From the NCBI GenBank assembly GCA_947174635.1, contig CAMWJS010000009.1, positions 1 to 64,000 of the forward strand: a stretch of 64,000 nucleotides of DNA, given 5' to 3'. The notes beneath the pieces were generated by a model that saw nothing but the letters and a program-made list of their open reading frames with translations, did not search any database and was not told the origin of the DNA. How positions within the stretch are numbered: the first letter of the stretch is position 1; every line of letters starts with the position of its first letter. The stretch is from an uncultured Muribaculaceae bacterium. GTDB lineage: Bacteria > Bacteroidota > Bacteroidia > Bacteroidales > Muribaculaceae. Position numbers and translations under genes: made by a program. Below, in pieces: positions 21,099 through 29,866 of this stretch.

Positions 21099-24000
21099 AT
21101 GATAAAACGTTTCTTATTTATTTTATTTGCTTTCATCCCATTCTTTATGAATGCCGCAAAACCTAAAAACAACGCACCCGACTTCGCCTACCCGCAACAA
21201 GTCATCAAAGATGCCGACAAGATGCTCGACAAGGCTCTGAAGGATGGCGACGGCACCGCCGTGGTCGAAGCCCTTATCCGTTCGGGACTGGCTCAGACTG
21301 CCATCTCGCCCGACTCGCTCCCCTCGGTCATCTACCGCATCGAGGCCATCAACGCCAAGGAGAAAAACGAGGTTACAAACGCTCTCCTCGACCTGCTCCT
21401 TGCTGAAATCTACACGCAGTATTACGAAAGGGACACATACAATCTCGACCGACGTCCCGCTCTCGCCGCTCCCGGCACCGACATCACCCTCTGGAGCGGC
21501 AAAGAGTTCAAGGATAAGATAGTAGGACTCTACGAGCATGCCCTTACATTCGCACCCGCGCTCAAGAAAGCCCGCATCACCGACTATTCGTCGGTCGTGG
21601 AGTGTGACAAGACTGCCGCCATTTTCTATCCCACGCTCTTTGACTTCGCGTCGTGTCAGGCTGTCGACGGCATCTCGGGTCTCTCCAACGAGACTATGCA
21701 GGTGCTTTCGCCGATATTTTTCTACAACTTCCGTCTCATTCTCCCCAACGTCCTTGCAAAACCGTCGCAGGCGGCCATCTCTATTGCCAACCGCTGGGTT
21801 GAGGAAAATACCGGAGCTCCCCGCGTGGCGGCGCTCCTCTCTCGCTACGAAATGATTGAGGACTATATCGTTGACGATGACGAAGAGGTCGTTGACGACA
21901 GTGTCGATATGATTGACTCTGGCGCTGATACCGCTCCCGACACCGCTCCCACACCCCTGATGCGTCTTTACGACGAAAACAAAACCACCCCCTACGCCAT
22001 CGAGCTGCTTCTGGCCGAAAATTTCAACAGCCTCAGCATCGGGCAGAAAGCTACGGCCTACCGTATGCTTAAGGATTTTGAAACCGCCAACCCCGCATAT
22101 TTCCGCATCAACGCGGTTAAAAACGCGCTCTCCGAGCTGTCGCAACCCTCTGTCAGCCTGCATTTCCCCTCGCTTGTAGCCCGTGGCAAGGAGTTTAAGG
22201 TCGATGTCAGTCTTGCCAATACCAACTCTGTCGAACTGCTTGTCTATCGCGTCAAGAACCCCAATGTGCTGTCCGGCGACAGAACGTTTCGCCTCAAGGA
22301 CTGCGAATCGACTCCTGTGGCTCGTATTCCCGTAAGCTCCAGCGGCGTTGTTCCCTTCTCAGAGACGCAGAAAGTAGCCCTCACGCTCGACAACTACGGC
22401 GTCTACGTCCTGACGACATCGCTCAAAGGCGCCGACCGCTCGCAGTGGCTTTCGTCAGTCTCCTGCACCGACATCGCGCTCCTCGACACCGACGGCCGAG
22501 GCCTGCTCCGTGTATTCGCTGTCGACGGACGTAACGGGGCGCCACTCAGCGGCGCTTCCGTCACCTCCTATAATGTGGCCGGGGGTGTGCCCAACAAACT
22601 GCGCACCCGCGAGACAGGCGCCGAAGGCTCTGTCGACCTCAACAGAGGCAATATCCGCAACCTCCTTATCCAGGCCACCAAGGGTGCCGACATCTTTAGC
22701 CCCGGCATCAACGAATATTTCTACAATTCAGGCAATGCGAACACTGCCACCACGGCGTTTGTCCGCACCTCGCTGGCCATATATCATCCGGGCGACACTC
22801 TCGATTTTGTCGCCGTGGTCTATGACTACTCCGGCAAGACGCGCCGCCTCGTGAAGAATGCCGATTTCAAAGCCGTGCTCCGCAATCCCAACTACGTGGC
22901 TGTCGACACTGTCGATATCCGCACCGACGATTTCGGCCGAGCATCTGCCGGCTTCACCATCCCCGACGAAGGGCTGACCGGATATTTCTCAATCAGCATC
23001 CGTAACCCGCAGACAAAGCGCGAGATAGCCCAGCAGAGCGTCATGGTCAGCGACTACAAGCTGCCCACCTACGAGGCCAAAGTCGACAGCGTCACTGTCA
23101 ATGATGCCGACGGCTCGGTGATTGTGCTCGGCAAAGCGCTTACCTACAGCGGTTTCCCTGTGCAGAATGCCGTGGTCGAGGCCTCCCTCTCGGGCATGCA
23201 GCGCGTGTGGTGGCGCAGCAACTCAATCAAATTCCACACCAATACGCTCTCTACCGATGCCGACGGCGCGTTCCGCTGGGAGCTCTCCAAAGAGGTGCTC
23301 GACGGTTCGCCCTTCCGTGGCGGTAAATATGAGGTATCCTTTGTCGTGACCTCACCCTCGGGCGAAAACCGCAGCTGCCGCGACGAGTTTTCGCTGAGCA
23401 AGGAGGCAAGCATCACTGTCAATGACGGAGGCTGGATGCCTGCCGTCAAGGATGCCCGCCTCAAAATCTCCGTGCTCAATCCCCTCGGCACCCCCGTCGA
23501 TGCCTCGCTCCGCCTGACATTCAAGAACGACAGCGGAAGTGAATACGTTGTCGATGGCCGCAGCCGCGCCGGCATCACCGTGGCCGACCTCTCTGCCCTC
23601 CGTTCCGGCGAATACCACCTGACTGTCAGCGCAGTGGATATCGATGCAGCCAAAACTGAGGCAGACGTTACGGTCTACAATACCGCCGACACCGCCTGCC
23701 CCGAGTCATACGGTATCTGGACTCCCGCATCCTCTGTCAAGGCCAAAGCCTCTGACCGCAAGGCGGAAATCGTCTATGGTATCTCAGTGGACAACCCCCA
23801 CATCCTGATGACCGTCTACAGCAATGACAATCTCATAGAGCAGAAATGGATCGACGCCCGCAAAGGCATGAACCGCCTTTCGGTCACCGTCCCCGACTCC
23901 ATCCCCGACATGTCGGTACGCCTCTCCACTGTCATCGACTTCACGGAGTGGACCCGGACACTCAACGTCACCGTCGACAACCCCGACGCTGCTCTCAAAG

Positions 24001-26783
24001 TCAAGATCGAACACATGCGCGACCGTCTTACCCCTCTTGCCCCCGAGACTGTCACCGTCAAGGTCACGAACGCGGCCGGCAAGGGTGTTGGCGCAGCACT
24101 TATCCTCGACATGTATTCAAAGGCTCTCGACAACCTCGCTTCGCAGTCATGGACATTCAGCCCCTCTTATTCATATAGCAGAGGCGTGTCGTACGATAAC
24201 AATCTTCTCTACCCCGGCAGAAACAGCAGCACTACGCCTTTCAAATCGCTATCGGTCAATCCGGTTGGCTATCCGGCCTTTAACTTCTACGGCATGTCGT
24301 GGGCAGGCCGCTTTGGTCGCAACAGCGTGGTCATGTACAAAATGCAGGCACGCAGCGCGGCTATGGGTGCGATAATGGCGGAGAGCGCCTCCTATGCTTG
24401 TGTTGAGGAAGAAATGGTCGCTTATGATGAAGCTGCTGATGATATGAATGTCGTCCGCGAGCATAAATCCGCGCTCTACGGCTCGGCTGCCGGTGTCGCG
24501 CTGTCTGAAACTGTCGTGACGGCCTACGGTTCCGACGGCGGTGCCGCCAATGCCGCGCAAGAGCAGTACCGTCCGGCCGAAGTGCCCCTCGCTTTCTTCG
24601 CTCCGATGCTTTCGACCGGTGCCGACGGCTCTCTGACCTACTCGTTCACCGTGCCCAATGCCAACACCACATGGGTGCTCAACGCCCTTGCCTATACCGA
24701 CGCTCTTGCCACCGGTCTCGACGTCCGCGAGGTTATCTCCTCAAAGCCAGTGATGGTCGAGCCCAACATGCCGCGCTTCCTCCGCACCGGCGATGAGGCC
24801 GACATCCGCGCCACGGTCATGAACGCCACTGACGCTACTGCTTCCGTAACGACTACCTTTGAAATCCTCGACCCGGCCACCGGCAGTGTCATCGACACTC
24901 AGTCGGTCGACTCCGAGATAGCGCCCCGCGGCTCGGCCACGGTGAAATTCTCACTCTCCGCTCCCGCCACGGCCGGCGCGCTGATGGTAAGGGTGAAATC
25001 GTCGACCGAAAGCTACAGCGACGGTGTGATGACCCTGCTCCCCATTCTTGAATCGTCGCAGCCTGTCATCGACGCATCGACATTCTACCTCGCTCCGGAG
25101 CAGAAGGAACTGACGCGCGAGCTGCCCGCTCAGGCTGCTGACTCACGGGTGACTCTCTCGTTCTGCGAAAACCCGACATGGGAGGTGGTATCCGCACTCC
25201 CCGGTCTCCGCGCTGACGATGCCGCCACCTCTCTCGCTGCCTCGGCTCAGATATTCTCGGCTGCCGTGTCGCGCTACGTGCTTCAGCTCAACCCCGCCGT
25301 CGAGCCTGCCCTCAAGGAGTGGCTCGCCTCAGGCAAGGAGGGTGAGATGCTCTCGATGCTCAACCGCAACGACGACCTCAAGCAGCTGGTGCTCGCCGCC
25401 ACCCCCTGGGTGCAGGAAGCCCAAAGCGATGAGGAACGCATCTCGCGCCTTGCGCTTCTCTTTGACCGCAAGGAGATTGACCGCAGCATCAGGTCGGCTG
25501 TAAAGAAACTTGAAAAAATGCAGCGTGACGGTGGCGGATGGTCATGGACCGACAGCTACGAATACCCCTCCGAATGGGTCACGATGCTTATTCTCAACAA
25601 CTTCGCCGAGCTCCGTCAGCTGGGCTGCTACCCGGCCGAACTTGACGGCATGACGAAAAAAGCGCTGAAATACATTGACTCTGAGGTTGCCAAGTCCTAC
25701 GCCAAATATCCCGACAGCGACTTCTCATACTACGCCTATGTCCGTTCGCTCTACCGCGACGTGCCCATGTCGACCGGCGCGCAGAAAGCCTACAACTCTG
25801 CCGTGCAGCGGACACTGAAAAACTGGAAGAAATCATCGACTGCGGCCAAGGCTGCCGATGCATTGCTACTCTATCGCAGTGACTACAAGGAGGTTGCCCG
25901 TCAGGTGCTCGCTTCCTTGCGCGAATATGCCACTTCTACGCCCGAACTCGGCATGTGGTGGGACTCTGTCGACGGCAGCAGCTGGCGCTCGCTTACCTCT
26001 GTCGGTCAGACCGCTTTCATCCTCCAGGCTTTCAACACCATAGAGCCCGGTTGCGCCGAAATCGACCCCATACGCCAGTGGCTTATCCTCAACAAGATAG
26101 TTCAGGACTGGGGCACATCGGTCGACGCGTCGGCATGCGTGGCCGCAATACTGCAATGCGGCTCGTCGTGGCTCAACCGTCCCGGCGACGCTGTCATCAC
26201 CGTTGACGGAAAGACCATCGAGCCTGACCGCCTCGACCGCCTGACCGGTCAGGTCATCGCCGACATTCCCGACGCAAAGGGCGAACTTCAGATAACCCGC
26301 ACCGCCGAAGGCCCCGCATGGGGTGCCGTAGTGGCGCAGTCTACTCAGGTAATGAAGGATATAAAGGCTCATTCCATACCCGAGCTTTCGGTGAGCAAGG
26401 AGCTTTTTGTCCGTACTGACACCGGCTGGGCTCCCGCCGATACATTCTCTGTCGGACAGGTTGTCAAAGTGCGCCTCGTCATGAAGTCGATGCGCGACAT
26501 GGACTATGTCACCCTCGTCGACAACCGTGCCGCAACATTCGAGCCTGTGGTCCAGACTCCGCGACCCGTCTACTGCGACGGTCTCGTGTTCTACCTTGAG
26601 AACCGCGACGCCGCCACCAACCTCTTCATCGACCGCATGCCAAAAGGCCAGTACGTCATCGAATACGAAATGAATGTCAACAACGCCGGCACCTACTCCT
26701 CGGGCATAGCCACTCTCCAGAGTCAGTACGCTCCCGAAATGACAGCCCACTCCGCCGGCACCGCCCTCACAGTGACCGACTGA
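21099..26783 (+). CDS. Alpha-2-macroglobulin family protein, secreted, very large
   Basis: The 1894-residue product (start chosen at the ATG that opens the signal peptide MIKRFLFILFAFIPFFMNAA) matches the bacterial alpha-2-macroglobulin family. These proteins trap or bind proteases in the periplasm. Macroglobulin (MG2-like) beta domains lie mid-protein, around YHPGDTLDFVAVVYDYSG. The A2M bait-to-thioester region has VPNANTTWVLNALAYTDALATG-like sequence (short motif TTWVLNALAYT). The helical thioester-type domain follows (QRDGGGWSWTDS). I find no CxEQ thioester, so covalent trapping is unlikely. No penicillin-binding partner gene is adjacent. An acidic segment (DDDEEVVDDSVD) lies near residue 290. 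Confidence 0.85.
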   Translation: MIKRFLFILFAFIPFFMNAAKPKNNAPDFAYPQQVIKDADKMLDKALKDGDGTAVVEALIRSGLAQTAISPDSLPSVIYRIEAINAKEKNEVTNALLDLLLAEIYTQYYERDTYNLDRRPALAAPGTDITLWSGKEFKDKIVGLYEHALTFAPALKKARITDYSSVVECDKTAAIFYPTLFDFASCQAVDGISGLSNETMQVLSPIFFYNFRLILPNVLAKPSQAAISIANRWVEENTGAPRVAALLSRYEMIEDYIVDDDEEVVDDSVDMIDSGADTAPDTAPTPLMRLYDENKTTPYAIELLLAENFNSLSIGQKATAYRMLKDFETANPAYFRINAVKNALSELSQPSVSLHFPSLVARGKEFKVDVSLANTNSVELLVYRVKNPNVLSGDRTFRLKDCESTPVARIPVSSSGVVPFSETQKVALTLDNYGVYVLTTSLKGADRSQWLSSVSCTDIALLDTDGRGLLRVFAVDGRNGAPLSGASVTSYNVAGGVPNKLRTRETGAEGSVDLNRGNIRNLLIQATKGADIFSPGINEYFYNSGNANTATTAFVRTSLAIYHPGDTLDFVAVVYDYSGKTRRLVKNADFKAVLRNPNYVAVDTVDIRTDDFGRASAGFTIPDEGLTGYFSISIRNPQTKREIAQQSVMVSDYKLPTYEAKVDSVTVNDADGSVIVLGKALTYSGFPVQNAVVEASLSGMQRVWWRSNSIKFHTNTLSTDADGAFRWELSKEVLDGSPFRGGKYEVSFVVTSPSGENRSCRDEFSLSKEASITVNDGGWMPAVKDARLKISVLNPLGTPVDASLRLTFKNDSGSEYVVDGRSRAGITVADLSALRSGEYHLTVSAVDIDAAKTEADVTVYNTADTACPESYGIWTPASSVKAKASDRKAEIVYGISVDNPHILMTVYSNDNLIEQKWIDARKGMNRLSVTVPDSIPDMSVRLSTVIDFTEWTRTLNVTVDNPDAALKVKIEHMRDRLTPLAPETVTVKVTNAAGKGVGAALILDMYSKALDNLASQSWTFSPSYSYSRGVSYDNNLLYPGRNSSTTPFKSLSVNPVGYPAFNFYGMSWAGRFGRNSVVMYKMQARSAAMGAIMAESASYACVEEEMVAYDEAADDMNVVREHKSALYGSAAGVALSETVVTAYGSDGGAANAAQEQYRPAEVPLAFFAPMLSTGADGSLTYSFTVPNANTTWVLNALAYTDALATGLDVREVISSKPVMVEPNMPRFLRTGDEADIRATVMNATDATASVTTTFEILDPATGSVIDTQSVDSEIAPRGSATVKFSLSAPATAGALMVRVKSSTESYSDGVMTLLPILESSQPVIDASTFYLAPEQKELTRELPAQAADSRVTLSFCENPTWEVVSALPGLRADDAATSLAASAQIFSAAVSRYVLQLNPAVEPALKEWLASGKEGEMLSMLNRNDDLKQLVLAATPWVQEAQSDEERISRLALLFDRKEIDRSIRSAVKKLEKMQRDGGGWSWTDSYEYPSEWVTMLILNNFAELRQLGCYPAELDGMTKKALKYIDSEVAKSYAKYPDSDFSYYAYVRSLYRDVPMSTGAQKAYNSAVQRTLKNWKKSSTAAKAADALLLYRSDYKEVARQVLASLREYATSTPELGMWWDSVDGSSWRSLTSVGQTAFILQAFNTIEPGCAEIDPIRQWLILNKIVQDWGTSVDASACVAAILQCGSSWLNRPGDAVITVDGKTIEPDRLDRLTGQVIADIPDAKGELQITRTAEGPAWGAVVAQSTQVMKDIKAHSIPELSVSKELFVRTDTGWAPADTFSVGQVVKVRLVMKSMRDMDYVTLVDNRAATFEPVVQTPRPVYCDGLVFYLENRDAATNLFIDRMPKGQYVIEYEMNVNNAGTYSSGIATLQSQYAPEMTAHSAGTALTVTD

Positions 26784-26788
26784 TAAGA

Positions 26789-26814
26789 GAGGGTGCGTTG
26801 CAAGACTCACCCTC
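26789..26814 (+). terminator. Hairpin after the A2M gene
   Basis: gagggtg and caccctc form a 7-bp stem around cgttgcaagact, 5 nt after the stop codon. No T run follows, so it may protect the mRNA end rather than terminate on its own. Confidence 0.5.
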
Positions 26815-26854
26815 CCGGCGCCATAGTTTCAGTCCCGACTGATTTCCTCTAAAT

Positions 26855-26896
26855 TCGGACTCGTCGGACAGGTCTGACCTGTCCGACGGGTCCGAC
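26855..26896. repeat. 9-bp period degenerate tandem array, copy 3
   Basis: Units are tcggactcg, tcggacagg, tctgacctg, tccgacggg and tccgac. It starts about 70 nt after the A2M stop. Confidence 0.8.
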
Positions 26897-26910
26897 TGCT
26901 TTTCCCACGG

Positions 26911-26930
26911 CACCGCGGTTTTCCGCGGTG
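26911..26930 (+). terminator. Short GC-rich hairpin
   Basis: caccgcgg and ccgcggtg pair around tttt. It lies downstream of the tandem array, and a very similar hairpin occurs after the GHL10 gene at 31403. Termination of A2M transcripts is possible but no T run follows. Confidence 0.45.
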
Positions 26931-27009
26931 TCATGGTATATTGCCGTTTTTCGCATCATTCGTGCTATTTTTTAGTTAAAACGTACACTTAATTGCCTTA
27001 GCTTGTCAG

Positions 27010-27017
27010 TATCTTTG
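27010..27017 (+). promoter_or_regulatory. -7 promoter box for the GDPD gene
   Basis: TATCTTTG matches TAnnTTTG. It stands 36 nt before the ATG. A TTG lies 14 nt upstream, shorter than the usual spacing. Confidence 0.5.
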
Positions 27018-27052
27018 CGTTATCCAAACTTACCTTACATAAAGCTAAACCA

Positions 27053-29656
27053 ATGAAATTACTGACAATCGCGGTTGCCCTGCTGGCAACCCTATCGGCA
27101 AGCGCACAGGACCATATCTCCGAATTGCGTCAGCGCCTTCTTGGCGATGGAAAAGATTATGTATTCGTCGTGGCTCATCGCGGCGACTGGCGTTCGGCAC
27201 CCGAAAACTCCATCGGCGCCATCAGCAGTGCCGCCGACAAAGGGGCCGACATGGTGGAAATCGATATCCACAAAACCAGGGACGGCCAGTTCGTGCTGAT
27301 GCACGACGGCAACATCGACCGCACCACCAACGGCCGCGGCAATATCTCCGACATGACGCTCGAGCAGCTCAAATCCTACCGACTCCGTTACTCCGACGGC
27401 AACCTTTCCGACGAAACAATCCCGACCCTCGAAGAGGCGCTTCTCGCCTGCAAGGGGCGTGTGCTTGTCAATATCGACAAGGGGCACGATTACCTCGCTG
27501 AAATCTCGCCCATAATCCAAAAAACCGGGACAGAGGACCATGTGGTGCTCAAAGGGAGCAATTCGGTTGCCGATGTCAAAAACAAACTCGCCGGCTACGA
27601 AAACATCATCTTCATGCCGGTGGTAAATCTCGAAAACAGTTCGGCAAGCGGCTATGTGTCAGGTTTTCTTTCCGATTACGGTCCTGCGGCCATCGAAGTG
27701 CAGTTCTCCAAGGACAATATCCCGGGCATGAGCATCATTCCGACCATCGTCGACAGCGGTTGCCGTGTATGGGTCAACACCCTGTGGGAAAGCCTGTGCG
27801 GAGGTCACGAGGACGAAAAAGCGATGCGCGACCCCGACGCCAACTGGGGCTGGGTGCTCGACCGCGGTGTCACGATAATACAGACCGACCGCATCGCCGA
27901 ACTCATCAATTATCTCAAGACCAAGGGGCTGCGAGGCGAGGAGGCTACGCAGCCCCTTGCGTCTCCGCGCTTTGCCGCATTCGAGAAAGCCGGCGAGATG
28001 CAGCGTCTGTCAAACGGCTCAGGTGCATGGGGCGACTACAACAACGACGGCTACCTCGACCTTATCGCCATAGGCTGCAACATCAACGACGGATGGAAGG
28101 ATGTGGCCTACCTCTACGAGAACAACGGCGATGGCAGCTTCACCCGCCATGACAATCCGATAAGCGGCGCCAGGGAGTCGGCCGTAGCGTGGATTGATTT
28201 TGACAACGACGGCAATCTTGATATCGTCACCTGCGGCGCGCGGTCGGGCAACCGTGCCAACGCTGCAACACGCCTTTTCCGCAACACCGGCCCGCAGGGA
28301 GGCTACGCCTTCGAGCAGGTGCAGTCGACCGGAATGGAGGGTATATCCAACGAGTCGGAAAAATGCTATCACTATATCGCGGTGGCTGATTTCGATAACG
28401 ACGGGTGGCAGGATATCCTCATCACCGGACAGAACAGCAGTGGCGCCCGCCGCACGTCGCTCTACCGCAACGAGGCCGGGAGCGGTCGCTTCACTCTCAT
28501 GGACAAGGCGCTCGACGGTGAGCGCTGTCTGCGTCCGCTCAGTTCGGGGTGCGTTTCGTTTGCCGATATGAACCGCGACGGCTATCAGGATATTCTCGTC
28601 AGCGGCTACGGTGACAAATTCTCGACATATCCCCAGCAGACAGGCACTTACTATATCTATACCAACAATGGCGACGGCACTTTCTCCGAAACCGGCAGCG
28701 GCAATGAGTGGGGCACATTCCTCGGCACATGTGTATGGGCCGATGTCAATGCCGACGGTTATGCCGATTTCATCATCACGGGCAAGCACCGCAACGCCTC
28801 AAATCAGGATATCAACCAAGGTAAGTTCTATATCAACAACGGCGACGGTTCTTTCCACCTTGTACGTTCAGCCGAGGCCAATATCGAGGGGGTGAACACC
28901 GCGGGTGTCGACTTCGCCGATGTCAACAACGACGGTCTGCTCGACATGGTCATCGCAGGCAACGGCACCACATCAAATGGGCGTACCTGGATATACATCA
29001 ACGAAGGCAATGTGCGTTTTGCTCCTGATGCCGTGACTGTCAATAAATTGCGCAACGCCACGGTGGCTCTCGGCGACTATGACAACGACGGCCGCGTCGA
29101 CCTCTTCCAGTGCGGCTACCGCGACGGCAGCGGTGCGGGCAGCATTTCGGAGATATGGCACAATGTTTCTGCCTATGGCGCCAATGAGGCTCCGGGTGTC
29201 CCCGGCTCCCTGCAGGCTATTGTCGACGGTACGAAAGTGAAATTCAGCTGGACAGCACCTGCCGACGACACCACTCCCGCCGAGGCTCTGCGCTACAATC
29301 TCTATGTGCGCGACACGGATAGCGGCAGCACCGCTATGGTCGTGCCCGCCGATATCGCCACCGGACGCCTCAAGACCGGCGAGATGACTCAGGCGCTTTT
29401 CACCACAAGCTACGAAATGAATCTCCCCGTTGCCGACAAAAACTACGAGTGGGGGGTGCAGGCCATTGACACCGCTAAGGCTGCCGGAAAATTCGCAACC
29501 GGAACGTTCGCCACTTCAGGCATATCGGATGTTGAAGCCGACGTGGAGGCTGGCGAGGCAAAATACTATAACGTGTCAGGCATCGAAGTGAAAAATCCCG
29601 ACAGCGGTATCTTCATCGTCAAAAATGGCAACTCTGCTACAAAAGTGGTTCGCTGA
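27053..29656 (+). CDS. Secreted glycerophosphodiester phosphodiesterase with FG-GAP/VCBS repeats
   Basis: The 867-residue protein has a signal peptide (residues 1-19, ending SASAQ). A GDPD domain (about 36-290) holds the active-site residues HRG (42-44), E69/D71 (VEIDIH) and H84-D85, so it should hydrolyse glycerophosphodiesters. Seven calcium-loop repeats of the type DxDNDGxxDI follow between about 325 and 690, likely forming a beta-propeller. A fibronectin-like domain comes next. A C-terminal motif (YYNVSGIEV...GIFIVKNG) resembles the sorting/anchoring tails of secreted Bacteroidota proteins. The enzyme-propeller fusion suggests surface binding of a glycan or phosphodiester polymer. Substrate is unknown. 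Confidence 0.85.
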   Translation: MKLLTIAVALLATLSASAQDHISELRQRLLGDGKDYVFVVAHRGDWRSAPENSIGAISSAADKGADMVEIDIHKTRDGQFVLMHDGNIDRTTNGRGNISDMTLEQLKSYRLRYSDGNLSDETIPTLEEALLACKGRVLVNIDKGHDYLAEISPIIQKTGTEDHVVLKGSNSVADVKNKLAGYENIIFMPVVNLENSSASGYVSGFLSDYGPAAIEVQFSKDNIPGMSIIPTIVDSGCRVWVNTLWESLCGGHEDEKAMRDPDANWGWVLDRGVTIIQTDRIAELINYLKTKGLRGEEATQPLASPRFAAFEKAGEMQRLSNGSGAWGDYNNDGYLDLIAIGCNINDGWKDVAYLYENNGDGSFTRHDNPISGARESAVAWIDFDNDGNLDIVTCGARSGNRANAATRLFRNTGPQGGYAFEQVQSTGMEGISNESEKCYHYIAVADFDNDGWQDILITGQNSSGARRTSLYRNEAGSGRFTLMDKALDGERCLRPLSSGCVSFADMNRDGYQDILVSGYGDKFSTYPQQTGTYYIYTNNGDGTFSETGSGNEWGTFLGTCVWADVNADGYADFIITGKHRNASNQDINQGKFYINNGDGSFHLVRSAEANIEGVNTAGVDFADVNNDGLLDMVIAGNGTTSNGRTWIYINEGNVRFAPDAVTVNKLRNATVALGDYDNDGRVDLFQCGYRDGSGAGSISEIWHNVSAYGANEAPGVPGSLQAIVDGTKVKFSWTAPADDTTPAEALRYNLYVRDTDSGSTAMVVPADIATGRLKTGEMTQALFTTSYEMNLPVADKNYEWGVQAIDTAKAAGKFATGTFATSGISDVEADVEAGEAKYYNVSGIEVKNPDSGIFIVKNGNSATKVVR

Positions 29657-29688
29657 CTTCTATGACAGTGCCGCCGCTGTCCGACAAG

Positions 29689-29722
29689 TCCGACCCGTCA
29701 GACAAGTCGGACCGGTCCGACC
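29689..29722. repeat. 9-bp period degenerate tandem array, copy 4
   Basis: Units are gtccgacaa, gtccgaccc, gtcagacaa, gtcggaccg and gtccgacc. The array follows the GDPD stop by about 32 nt. Confidence 0.8.
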
Positions 29723-29748
29723 GCCCCAAAATAGCAGCTGAAAATTTT

Positions 29749-29787
29749 GTTAGTCAATATCGCGGAAAATTTGCGATATTGACTAAC
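29749..29787. promoter_or_regulatory. Perfect 15-bp inverted repeat overlapping a -7 box
   Basis: gttagtcaatatcgc and gcgatattgactaac pair perfectly around ggaaaattt. The right arm ends inside TAACTTTG (29784-29791), a match to TAnnTTTG that would serve the GHL10 gene. The repeat could be an operator, or a terminator for the upstream gene, since tttg follows. Confidence 0.6.
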
Positions 29788-29866
29788 TTTGTATCTGGAT
29801 AGATTGTTGTCTAAATCGGGCTCCGTTGCCCGCATTTATAATGACAACTTCAATTCATTGCCCGTT

